A DNA stretch of 64,000 nucleotides, from assembly GCA_963576735.1 (NCBI GenBank), contig OY755190.1:2225695-2289694 (forward strand), written 5' to 3'. Within the stretch, counting starts at the first letter, position 1; each line of letters opens with the position of its first letter. Under the pieces are notes generated by a model. It was not told the origin of the DNA and did not search any database. It saw nothing but the letters and a program-made list of their open reading frames with translations. Both the position numbers and the translations under genes were made by a program. This DNA is from Bedellia somnulentella (Eukaryota; Arthropoda; Insecta; Lepidoptera; Bedelliidae). Positions 22,278 to 35,400 of this stretch are shown piece by piece.

Positions 22278-22650
22278 GTTTCATTGATACCTTGGAGGAA
22301 TTAAACGAAAACGCTTGTGTGGGACGCAACTTGTGTTGATACGCTGGCGCCTTCCCATTTGTCACATTGTTACGCGGTCTGCGGCTCGGGCTGGAGCTGC
22401 GGCTCATGAAGCCGAGGGTCTTAAGAAACGTAAGTATGGCTTCCTTGACGAAAGTCATATTTTTGTTCCTTTTGCTGTAGAGACCCTCGGCCCATGGGGT
22501 CCAGATGGACGTAGATTATTCAAGGATATATCTACGCGCCTTGTTGAAACTAGTGGGGAGCCTAGGGCTGGCACATACTTTGCCCAAAGAATAAGTAAAG
22601 CCGCAAAGGTGCAATGTAGCCAGCCTTTTGGGAACCCTTCCCCCTAGCGG
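22278..22650 (+). mobile_element. Non-LTR retrotransposon pol C-terminal fragment
   Basis: TLVWDATCVDTLAPSHLSHC in one frame, then HEAEGLKKRKYGFLDESHIF and VPFAVETLGPWGPDGRRLF ... RAGTYFAQRISKA in another. Such segments end many retroelement polyproteins. A frameshift shows it is dead. Clade not assigned. Confidence 0.6.
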
Positions 22651-23371
22651 CAGTGATTTTGAAAATATTTTTTATTTTGTTTAATTATTACTTCTATACT
22701 CATAGATTAAGGTTATTCTATACAAAAATATTATAGATTTAATTAATCAACCTTAGAACCATCTCCTAAAATTTCACATCGCATAACCAGCTTCTTACAT
22801 TTAATTCTTGTGTTTAGTATAAATTTAAAGAAGACCTAAACCTTATTAAACTAAATTAGGAGCTCTTAATGAGCTTCTAAGTGCAATTTTGTATTATTAT
22901 CGTTTCTAAAATATCATTTGCAGTATTTCATTAAGAGCAAGCTTTAAATTAGCAGTGTAGGGAGCACAGAACTTGAAATGAAAAGTCAAAAAGTCGTGGT
23001 GTATATTTTGCTCGAAAGCCGCTTTTGCTTTTAAACTCTTGGTTACAACTGTCCTACTAATGTGTACAAAATATTTGTATGAATGTAAACATTTAAAAGT
23101 GCAGGTAGAGTAACGCCTACCAAGAAATGGTAAAGGATCTTAGAACTGTTCTTCTTTTTTTTATTCGGATATAATTCAATCGCGATTTTCAAAATCGATT
23201 AATCCAAAATGCGCAATCTGACAAGATTTCCTAAAACTTGTTTAATATACTATCTCTCACTGTACGGGCAACCTTTTTGAGAGGCAGGATGAGCCAATAA
23301 ATGTTTTTTTTTATACTGAAATCCTTTACCAATGTTTCTTGTAGAAGCTCTCACAAATAATATTCTCCCGT
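22651..23371. other. Region past the 3' end of the ligase gene
   Basis: No coding signal. It would hold the 3' UTR of the minus-strand ligase just below 23372. Confidence 0.4.
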
Positions 23372-23499
23372 TTATTCTCTATCCAAAGTAACCACTAGTT
23401 CCCTCAGTTTCTTCCTGTGCACTTTGGACGACGGCGTCATCGGCATACTGCTCATGAAGATCACACCGCCGCGAAGTTGCTTGGCGTCGGATAGAGCAT
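23372..23499 (-). CDS. Acyl-CoA synthetase exon 11 (catalytic Lys, stop)
   Basis: Acceptor AAATTTCCCAG, then AT completes Asp. It reads ALSDAKQLRGGVIFMSSMPM then TPSSKVHRKKLRELVVTLDR and E, with TAA at 23374-23372. The PSSK lysine matches the C-terminal adenylation lysine of the family. Confidence 0.85.
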
Positions 23500-26400
23500 C
23501 TGGGAAATTTAAACTCTATGTCAAAATTCAGGTTTGTAACTTAGATTTATATTAGATAAAAAGGGGGCTTTTAAGGGATTTTTGGGCGATGCGGTTGGAG
23601 ACTCATCACCAACAACCTTTATTTTACCATCTTTTACCCACTCAACTTTCCAAACGTGGCTGAGGAATTTCGAATTCCTTAGCTCTGGCTACCCCTTCTA
23701 GGGATTTATAGCCGTGAGTATACGTATGTATGTGTGAGTAAAAAAAACCTACATAATTTGTATTCAATTCGTAACGTTGATACAAAAGCTAGCTGGCCAG
23801 CTATTCTGGGATTGAAATTAATTACTCTTCAACCCTCTTTGGGACCGTTTCTATGATTTGTGAATCCTCAGTACCACGCTATATACTACACCTAGTATTC
23901 ATGTCGATTTCGAGAAATACCGTAGCCTGCCAAACGCTTTTTATTTAACGTTAAAATTTACTAATAGAGCTATTTTTTACTTTGTAGTGTTGTTAATATA
24001 TGCATAATTTTAAGATTATATAATTATCGTTCGTAAACCGATTTTTTTTTTAGATCTTACCTCATTTATCTACTCATTGATGGTACATTTAACAAACACC
24101 TCACCTCTCACCAAATCCTTAATCTGCAAACTACTGACCCTCGTCCCCACTACAGGAACAACGCAAGCCACTGGTAGTTCCCCGCACTGCGCGTCCGTGA
24201 TACCGGCGACCGCGGTTAACGTGATCTTATTTAATCAATATCTTTGTTTATTTTCATTATTAATTACTAGCTTTTTGCCCCGCGACTTCGTCCGCGTGGA
24301 TTTAATTTTTTGCATTCAGTTTACATAATACCAAAATACCGAAACACTATCTCAACTTCTGTTTTTTTTTATATTTGTAATCCCGCGCGCGTTGTAAATG
24401 ACATAAAGGACATTGAGGCTTTTTAAGTGATTGTTGGGCGATGCAGTTTGTGACCCATCACTAACAACCTTTATTAAACTATCTTTTATCAATCTATTTC
24501 CAAAATTGGATGAAGAATTAGTATCTCTGAAGCTTTGGCTACCCTTTTGTGGAATTTATGGTTGTTAGCATATACTCATGAATGATTGATAGATGGATTT
24601 CATAAATTCAATCGCACCAAGTTTTATTATAAAATGTAAAAAAACTCTATATTAACTTTCATTTGCTATATCATCCCGTAAGGGGTTGAGTTCCAAAAAT
24701 TCCTTTTTAATTGTTCATAAGAATCATGAAACAAATATACCAAGTTTTTATGTTCAGAAATGAGAATATCTTTGTAAGTACAGATACGGATAGTAGTTTG
24801 GCGCTGCGGCGACGGCCCGGTGCTGCCCCCTACACTGACCGTTGGTGATAGTGGGAAAGCTTGCAGCGATTGCTCGGCAATATAGGGATGATTAGTGGTG
24901 GATCTCCATCCAAAATAATCGCTTAATTGAAGAGATAGTGCTTGTTATTATTATATATAGTGCTATTTTAAGCTAACAAAACATTTTTTTACAAAAAGCT
25001 TGAATTATCTGGGATACGAACCCGGGACGATTGATTCATAATAGTTCTAATTAAATATTCATAGTAGTTAGTTATACCGCTACGCCACGGAGACGTTACT
25101 GGGGCGGTGTCAAATTTTTATTACGCTTTATTTCATATTAGTCTTACTATTGATAAACAAATTTGTCATTTAAATTGATGAAACCCCTTCATCTTTCCAA
25201 AATGAACATTAACAAAGTGTCTGATGTGAATTCCATCGATGATAAAAATAATCGCTGCAATATTTTGAGCCATATATGAGTTAAGGTTTTTTGATGTTCC
25301 TATGAGAACTCTTGCGGATTCCTTAGTTTCAAGGAATCGTCGTCGTTTCATTTAGTTTCTATATTTACATGTTAATATTCGTTTGCAATATAAGTAGATG
25401 TAAAAAAAAATGTATACGATAAAAAAATAGTACATCATGGCTCGGGAGTTCCTTATTTTCGGGGATGCATTACCGTACCATTAAGCTTCTAAATTTTGAT
25501 TTTTATATTAGTTTACAATATTTTACGTTGTTTTAAACGATACACAGCGCCATCTCCAATGCATTTAGTAAGCAAACAATATTTTTGATTTCCCGTGGGA
25601 ACATATTTTTTCCGGGATAAAAAGTACCCTATTATTTAATTTAGACTTCTAACTACACGTCTGAAAAATTTCAAAGCAATCGGTTCAGTATTTACGGCGT
25701 GAAAGCGGAACAAACAAACAAACAAACTCACTTTCCCATTTATAATATTAGTATGGATTAATCTGCTCATTCCTGATTATACTCATGCCTAAATTCACTC
25801 AATTCAATAAATATCTCACCTCGGCTTAGAATAGACTACCCTATTTGTTCGTCAGAGGTCAGAGCGACTAAGGGTATTGGGGTTTCGTAAGTGATTTTTG
25901 GGCGACGCGGTTGAATACTTTTCAGCAAGGGCTCCTTTTAGGGATTTATAGCCGTGAGTATATGATGTATATGTATGTATCTCACCTCTCATCAAATCCT
26001 TGATCTTCCTACTACGGACCCTCGTCCCCACGACCGGACCACGCAAGCCAACGGCAGCTCCCCGCACTCCGCGTCCGCGATACGGTGACCGCGGTTAACG
26101 TGATTATATGTAATCGATCTTTTTGGCATCTTTTTATTATCGTTATTAATTATTAATCTACTCATCCCTGACGATACATTTACTAAAATATCTCTCCTCG
26201 GTTTGGAATAGCCCTACTCCATTTCTTCGTGTGGGACTTCGTAAGAGGTGACTAAGGGTTTTAAAGGATTTTAATTGATATTAAAGCGATTCGGTTTTAA
26301 GGGACCAAGGGTTCCTTTTAGGGATTTATAGCCGTATGTATGTATCTCACCTCTCACCAAATCCTTAATCTCCTGACTCCCGACCCTCGTCCCCACCACA

Positions 26401-29400
26401 GGAACCACGCAAGCCACTGGCAGTTCCCCGCACTCCGCGTCCGCGACCCCGGTGACCGCCACGTCCGACACGCCCGGGTGGCGCCGGATCACGGCCTCGA
26501 TTTCTAGAGGCGATATCTTGGGAAATAAAAAAAAAACATTTATTACATACATACATATAGTCTGTATCAATTAGAAAAAATAACTTTGTAAAAATGAAAC
26601 GTCAATGACCTTTTAGTATTTTAGTGTTGTTACCAATACTATTGAGGACGAAGTATATTATAAGTAAATTTTTGATCCAATTTTATAGTATACTTATAAA
26701 ACAGACGTAAACTACAGAATATGTTCCTTATAATTACATACATATACTCACGCCATTATTTCCCATTGGGGTAGGCGGAAACTATTGATCACCACTTTGT
26801 ACGATCTTGGCAAACTTCTCTCTTTTCGTGTCTAATTTCAACTCAATACTAAGTTTACTAAAAAAGGATACGGAAAAAAAGAAGGTTGAAATTATGTTCT
26901 TTAATGCTAAACCGGATTTATGTTAGTTATAAAGTTTACTGATATACGTGTCAGGGATCCAGCCCTCAAAAAAGGTAGGGGGCATAGACACCTAAAAATC
27001 CTCTGGCCATAATGTTATATCATCATGCTATCAGCAGACCATAAAAGTGAGGTCGTAGGTCGATTAGGGTTGTGGGCATACCCATCTGGCCAATATGGCT
27101 GGATCCGCTCTGGACACGTGTGGTGTGTTAAAATGGCAGGTAAGGATTCCTATTTGAGGGTGAAGACGACTGGGTATTAGGGCTATTTAATTGATTGATA
27201 GGCGATGTGGCCCATTACCCTCAGTATTATTCCCACTAAACTTCGGAAAGAAATTTGAAATACTGAAGCTCTTGTTATCCCTTTCAGAGATTTATAGCCG
27301 TGAGGAAAGAGTTATCTGAATCTTAGTGCATTTTACCACGTAAATGCTTATATAGAGTAAATCAAGACTTTTGGCGTTTGACTTGGAAGCCATATTGTAA
27401 ATACTTGGATTAAAGAATTTTTATAGACTAACTTTAACCGGGTGTTTTTGACGTACAATGTGGGACACATTAAAATTAAGTTTACTCAATATTTTTAATA
27501 GCATATACAAAATCTAATATATCTTTTACCTGGTAGCTTTTATATTTAAGCAGCATTTTAATTCTCTCAACAAAATAGTAGTTATCGTGTTCGTCTTGAT
27601 AGAACATGTCTCCTGTTTTGAACCAGCGGTCTTCGGCGAATGCCTCGGCTGTTGCTTCTGGATTGTTGTAGTACTCCTGGATATAAAATGAAATATATAC
27701 GGACATATTAAACCCATCAAGTTACCCTCTAGAAAGGTTCAATGACACGATAGTAAAAAATAAAAATAAAATAATCATTTCTTTCAAGCTGTGTAGTGTC
27801 GGCTTAGAATAGCACTACCCCTTTTCCTCCGGTGGGTACACGTAAGAGGCGACTAATGGTATTGGGGCTTTTTAAGGGATTTTTGGGCGATGCGGTTGGA
27901 GACCCATCACCAACAACCTTTATTTTACTATCTTTTCCCCACGCAACTTCCAAAAGTGGCTGAGCTGGAGCTTGGAGTCCAGAGTTATCCCTAAGAAAAC
28001 TGTGTCATCCGAATATACTATATTATCATTATTTAAAATTAGGTCGTCAGCGGTCTTTATTACATGTGCCTCAGGCCAGAACCAACTACAGGCAGAATTC
28101 ATTTATAATACGAGTTCCTAGGGAATATAATCAAATTCAAAATGATTTCGACATATTTAACTCCAACATTTCAGCAATCAAGCGAATACTTACCAATTAA
28201 TTTTTCAGAACATTGAAGTCAATTATTTTTATATTTTTCTTTTTTAGCAATAATTAATTTAGTTTTTAGTATTGTTACCTTGATTTCTATTGTTTTTTTT
28301 TCTCGGTCTGTTATTTGAATTTACTTTTAGTCTGTAAGTTGTTGTTTTTAGTTTTTATTGTTATAGGTGGAGATTTTTAATTGGCATTGCATTGTTTACT
28401 TTATTGTTTAGTTAATGTATACGCTGTAAATCTTCCAAATAAAATAAAATAAATAAATAATAAATTATTTCTTTATCAATGCTCTTAACATTGGGTAATA
28501 CAAATTTGATGCATTTAGTTTTTTTGCCATTCAGTACGAGATTATTGGAATCAAACCATGTTTGAATCTGTGAAACCGTGTTATTCACCTCGTCAATATT
28601 CTCATTATTTCTTTTAACGTCAAATACTAAAGAAGTATCATCAGCAAATAACACTATCTCTGACATTTTCTCGACCATGAACGGCAAATCTATACTTATA
28701 ATAAATCTGTAGAGAGGTCAATTCTGTACATGAAATATATTTTCAAAATAACTATCAGGTGGTGATTAGGGATCGATACTGATGCCAAAAATGCAATCAG
28801 TAAAATTTTTGTCTGTCTGTCTGTCTGTCTGTCTGTCGGTTTGTATGTTCCTTATGGAAACAAAAACTACTCGACGGATTTTAACGAAACTTGGTACAAT
28901 TATTTTTCATACTCTTGCGCAGGTTTTTGTATACTTTTCAGCAGAGAAATAAACGGGAATTTCGGGAAATTTTGGGAAAACGGGAGAAGTTACTCCATTT
29001 TTTAAGTTTCCGTCGCGTGTGCAGCCTTAATGGTTAAACTTACATAGAAATCATGTGTGGCGGAAATATTCTTCATAAAATTATCTAAAAAATAACCCTG
29101 AACAGTATATGTCTATCTTTTACGGTTGACTCACAATAACACGTCTAATTCCTGATAGCTTAGCAGTTCGGAACATCTTGATTATATTTGTTTGCTTTTA
29201 CGTTTGTAAACCTCTCCCTCATCCCTAATTTAAAAAAGGTAATATTATTTCCTATTCAATAAAAAAAGAATTATAGAAATCGGTAGACAAACACCGAAAT
29301 TATACATAAAATAAGCCATCGCGCCCGTGATCGAAACCAAATCTTTACTAATTTACATATAACATACTAGATGGCGCCAGTAGTTGCATCCTACATAACG

Positions 29401-32400
29401 TAATGATTTATTTTTTAGATTGTTATAAATACTTCATGGCGTTTTATTCCAAAATGTGCTATTAAACGGAAATACTGAACCGTTCATTAAAGCACATTCA
29501 AAATCACCAAACTACACTGTTAAGGGAGTGCTATAAATTTAATAAATTGAAAACAATACGCTGAATTTCACAATGCTTGAGCAGTGACTGAAGAAAGAAA
29601 CCTCAGATATTTAAAAAAACAACGCTACCCGTGCGAAGCTGGGACGATCCACTAGTCATTAATATAAACCAAGAATAAAAATGGGCCCAAAATAGAACCC
29701 TGCGGAACACCCATTTTTACATGAGTTCCAGGTGATATTGTATTATTGATTTGCAATTTCTGTATCCGATCCGAAAAGTAAGACTTTATTAATTTAAGTG
29801 CGTCACCTTGTATGCCATAATGTTCTAATTTAATAAAAAGGATTTCATGATCTGCACAATCAAATGCCTTCGTAAGATCGCAAAACAAACCAATAGCATC
29901 ATTTTTACGTTCCCACGAATCAAAAATGTGTTTCATTAAGGCAACGCCTGCATCGGTGGTAGAGCGGCCCTTTGTAAAGCCAAATTGTTTTGGATGAAAC
30001 AATTTGTTTGAAGCGAAAAGCAAAAGCATTTGATTGAACATTAGGTTTTCAAATATTTTACTTAAAACTGGCAGAATAGATATGGGTCTATAACCATCAG
30101 GACTAATTATCATCAGGATTAAAAAATTTATCTCTTCCGGATTTAAGAAGAGGAACAATTTTACTATGTTTCATGAGATTTGGAAAGATTTTATTTCTTA
30201 TACATTCATTAAATATGTGCTAAATATGGAGACAAAGTTACAATAAAATTATGGCTCACTTTCACTGACATACCCCAAATGTCTTCAGAGCTTTTCAATT
30301 TCAATGATTTAAAACATTTTTCGATGTCTGTAGGGCTGACATCTTTAAAACAAAACAAAGTTTCGCAACTATCAACATTTTGTTGTAACAAGTGTTGAGC
30401 TTTATTTTCAATTGTTTTTGTATATAAGTGAAATTACATATAAATTATCATCATCAAAACTAAATCATATAAATGAATGTTTCAGAGGGATTCAAACCCG
30501 CGACCTCTGGACTCAAAAGCTATATAGTCAACATAACATAACATAACATAAACGTTCACGCCGTTTATCCCCGAAGGGGTTGGCAGAGTTACCAATACTC
30601 CTGAATACTACTCACATGGCAAGCGCCATCTAGTTTCCAGAGAAGGTACCCACGTTTTGCTTAGACAGTGTACTCACGTGATAGGGGGCAGGCCTATCGC
30701 CGTTTTGTACGAATACACTGTCACATGACTAAGTACTACTCAGCCATGTGGGTTTCCTCACGATGTTTTCCCTCACCGTTAGCAACCATGATAAATTAAC
30801 CACACATATGACTTTTGAAAAGACAAATTGGTGTAGGCCCGTCCCAGGATTGGAACTCACGCCCTTCTGTATTTCGGGCGGGTGTTCTACCCACTGGACT
30901 ATCATGTTGCTATATAGTCAACTACACCAATTAGGTCATGGACGTCGTAAAATCAAAAATTGCGGAAATCAGTGCAGTGATGGCTTAGAATAGATCAAGT
31001 TTATGTTAGTAATTACTGGGCGATGTGGCTGAAGTGGAGACCAATCACCAGAAATATAGTTTACTATTATATGTTTTCTTTACTCAACATCTAAAAGTTG
31101 TTCTGGCTACCCTTATTGATTAAAACCCGCGAGTAAAAGTGTATATAAATACTAATATTTGTGACTGTAGTTACACCGTGTTTTTTATTCGATTAAATCA
31201 AATGCCTAGTAAATTTTGGAACCTAATACAACCTATTATTTGAGTGGTTGCTTGCGATAACTTGCATTCCTTGAAAATATATCTCAATGTTCAACTTAAC
31301 TATATTTACCTTAAAAATAGTGGGACCTTTCAGCCAGAGTTCACCATTTGTGTTGGGCTCGATGATCTCCTCTCCCGTAGCAATATCCACCAGCTGCAAA
31401 AAATCGTCGAACATGTAACCCTGTTTTGAAAATGTAATTAGACAGAGGTACCAGCAGGACCGATTTTACCCTATTAGGGTATTCGGCATATTACAATTAT
31501 GTTCGAGGTCAAAACTGTACAGTGAAGAAAAAAAAAACAGGTGGAATATGTCTTATTTTCGATATTGAAGCCAAATATGCTATTTTGGAAAAAAATGACT
31601 GTCTGTCTTTCTGTATGTCCGGTCATCACGTTAATTCTACCGGACGGATCTTAATCAAGTTTGGCTTGAATGAAGCTTATAGCGGTGACCAACATAAAGG
31701 ATATCATTTATCCCGGATTTGATTTTTATTTACCCCTCTAGGTATCAAATATGATTTGCAGACCGTACCTTAGCTCTAAGACATCCGCAAACTTTCCCGC
31801 AGGTGCGTTTATTACTCGAGTCATCATTTTGAAACGCCACTCCACATAACTCTGACATGCCGTAGATGTTACGAACTTCTGTATTGGGCGATGCCAGCTG
31901 AAAATTGGAATATCTTTGATGATTAAGCTCAGATTTGTCTAGATTCTGATAGAAGTTCAATTTTACCGTGTCAACTAAAAACAGAGCTAACCCATTTCTT
32001 TCCGTCCATGGCGTACACCGCGACTAAAGGAATTTGTATTTTTAAGCGTTTGTTGGAGGATGTGAATAAAGACCCATCAACGAACCATCTATCCTTTGGC
32101 TGAGGAATTTCAAATTCTGAAGAAGGAATTTTATAAAAGTATTAAAATATCATATATATTGAAAATGAGATTTTCTGCTAATCTAAAAAAACTTAATACC
32201 GTGATACCCACCTCAATCTCCTCAATCAGTTCAGGCGGCACCGCACTGCCCCCCAGCCACAGCGTGTCGAAACAAGTCAGGTCGCACGAGCGTCTGTCCA
32301 CCGCGTTCAGCAGCGTCGTCATGAACGTTGGACTAAGGATCGTGAATGATGGCTGATGGATTTCAAATATAATTAATGTTAGTTAGATACATATACTCAC

Positions 32401-35400
32401 GGCTATAAATCCCTAGATGGGGTAGCCAGAGCTAAGGGATTAGAAATTCCTCAACCACGTCTGGAAAGTTAAGTGGGGAAAAGATGGTGAGATAAAGGTT
32501 GTTGGTGATGGGTCTCCATCCGCATCGCCCAAAAATCCCTTAAAAGCCCCCAATACCATTAGTCGCCTCTTACGTACACCCACCAGAAGAAATGGGGTAG
32601 TGCAATTCTAAGCCGACACAAAACCGAGACTACACAGCAATATAAGTGATTTAATAATATAACATAACATATACTCACGGCTATAAATCCCTAGAAGGGG
32701 TAGCCAGAGCTAAGGAATTAGAAATTCCTCAGCCGTTTTTGGAAATGTGAGTGGGGACAAGATGGTAAAAGTGAAGGTTGTTGGTGATGGGTCTCCAACC
32801 GCATCACCCAAAAATCCCTTAAAAGCCCCAATACCGTGATTTAATGTTTTTGCATAATAATGTTGAAGGGACAGAGGTACCTACTTTCTACTTTCTACGT
32901 GGATAGTAAATTAATTTGATAGGGGGGGAAACATTATCATTTGACTTAGTGTATTGCAGCCATGTTGGTTTCCTCTTTAATATTTTCCATCCCTTTGACC
33001 AATCATGATGAATAACCTACTCATATCAATTCAGAGTAGAGGTATTGGTCCAAGTAGACCTAGGATTTGAACCCGGAGCCCCTTTCCATCAGAGGCAGGG
33101 CTCTTCCTTTTGAGCTAAATTGTATACAACTTTGCTTAATTTTGATGTCATTGGCTTAAAATCAAAATTGGTGCAGGGCAGAGTGCGGAAAATGGTGTTG
33201 AGCTGTGAATGCGAATTAAATTTTAAGTTTTTTTACTTTGTAGTAAAAACGCAAATGTCTGAAGTATGAAGAATAAAAGTGCATGTATGAAAATATTGAT
33301 GGATCTGAACGAAAATAGAGAGGTTTGCCAGGATCTACCCCAATGGGAACTAATGGCATGAGTATATAGGTATGTATGTACTTCGCTTACCACTATATAT
33401 TATTATTATAAATATTGAGTTGAATGCATAATGTGAGTGTTTTGTAAAAACATATAAAAACAGTAATAATTAAAGAATAAATAAAGGAAAGAAAAATTTC
33501 GACACAGGCGGGGATCGAACCCGCGACCTCGGGTAAACGCCCCGACGCTTTCCCGGGTTCGATCCCCGCCTGTGTCGAAATTTTTCTTTCCTTTATTTAT
33601 TCTTTAATTATTAGTAATAATCCCCACATGAGGTTTTCATGAACAAAAAGATTTAAATTATATAAAAACAGTACAAGGTCATAAGAATCAGAAAGTATGC
33701 CTCTCTCTACTAAGTACCCCGTTGGGACATTCTTGTTGAGGGGTATACCTATTAATTATTATACATACATACATACCTACATATACTCACGGCTATAAAT
33801 CCCTTAACGGGGTAGCCAGAGCTTTGGAATGAAAAATTCCTCAGCCACTTTTGGAAGTTGATTGGGAAAAGATGGTAATAATAACTGTTTTTGGTGACGG
33901 GTCTCCAACCACATCGCCCAAAAATCACTTAAGAAGCCCCTATACCCTTAGTCACCTATTACCATCACCCACGGGTAGAAATTGGGTAGTGTTATTCTAA
34001 GCCGACACTACACGGCAGTGTAAGTGCATAGTAAGTATTACCTTAAACGTATTGATCATATGGTAGCAGTGATCTTTGGTGACCGGTATAGAGGTTTGGA
34101 GCCTCGCGAATCTGAACATCGGTCCCATGATGAAGTTCATGAGCGCAGTCAGCCATTGCAGTGGGGAAGCAACGAACACTAGCTCGATTGGGGTAGGGAA
34201 CCTGTCGTGGCGGCTCCTGCAAGATAATTAATGAGAAGTTTTCTATATATATATTTATGCCGTGTAGTGTCGGCTTAGAATGTCGCTACCCTATTCTACC
34301 TACGGGTGTCGTAAGAGGCGACTAAGGGTAATGGGGCTTTTTATTGGATTTTTGGGCGATGCGGTTGGAGACCCATCACCAAAAACCTTTATTATACGAT
34401 CTTTTCCCCCCTCAACTTCCAAAAGTGGCTGAGGAATTTATAATACCTTAGCTCTGGCTACCCCTTCTAGGGAATTATAGCCGTGAGTATATGTATGTAT
34501 GTAGTTTAAGTATGTATGTATATTTTTATAAACCTCAAAATAATGATAATAATAACCGTGTAGTTCTGACTTAGAAAGTCACTAGCCCTTCTACCCATGG
34601 GTGTCGTAAGATTCGACTAAGGGTATGGGGCTTTTTTGAGAGGTTTTTGGGCGATGCAGTTGGAGACCCATCACCAACGATACTCTATTTCTACCATCTT
34701 GTATTTTATCAACTTCTTAATGTGGCTGACGAGTTTCTAGCTCTAAAGCTCAGGCTACCCCTTTGGAATTTACGGCCGTGAGTGTATGTATGTATAGCTT
34801 TCATAGCTTGTCTTCCATTTATTAAACAAACGAAAAAGAGTTAAAAAAGAAAGTAGTAGTACAAATGTAGCCCACATAGCTGAGTTGTGCTAAATCACGT
34901 GACAGTGTATTCGTACAAAGCAGGGAGAGGCCTGCAACCTATCACGTGAGTACACTATCCAAGCTAAACGTGTGTACACGTTATGTTCAAAAGTAATAGC
35001 ACCTTTTAAACTTCTTCGGGGACAGTGTGATCGTTTAAGTTGAATTGAGAGCTTCTTATAAAAATTATTTACAAAATCTCGATATTGGCACTATATTTTG
35101 TTAGATTTTGTGTGGATCTGTGTAGTAATATTTGATCGATCGATCGTTTGTGAGCATAATTTAAAACCAAAAGAAACTTTGATACTTTAAGTGTCTTTAC
35201 AAAAAAATAAAGTTATATTACCAGTTTTATAAATGTAGTGTAGTGTAGTGTCGGCTTAGAATAGCACTACCCCATTTCTTCCGGTGAGTGTATGTACGTA
35301 CGTAAGAGGCGACTAACTGTATTGGGACTTTTAAGGGATTTCGGGCGATGCGGTTGGAGACCCATCACCAACAACCTTTACTTTACCATCTTTTTCCCAC

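Larger units (their letters stand above)
27967..30420 (-). mobile_element. Jockey/CR1-like LINE, broken by nested insertions
   Basis: Minus-strand RT pieces in order: DVSPTDIEKCFKSLKLKSSE (30391 down), YRPISILPVLSKIFENLMFN, GLFCDLTKAFDCADHEILF, GVPQGSILGPFLFLVYIND (to 29652), then past a Helitron VLFADDTSLVFDVKRNNENI (28687 down), and past another insertion FLGITLDSKLQL. Frameshifts near 30120 also break it. FADD is intact. Confidence 0.8.
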
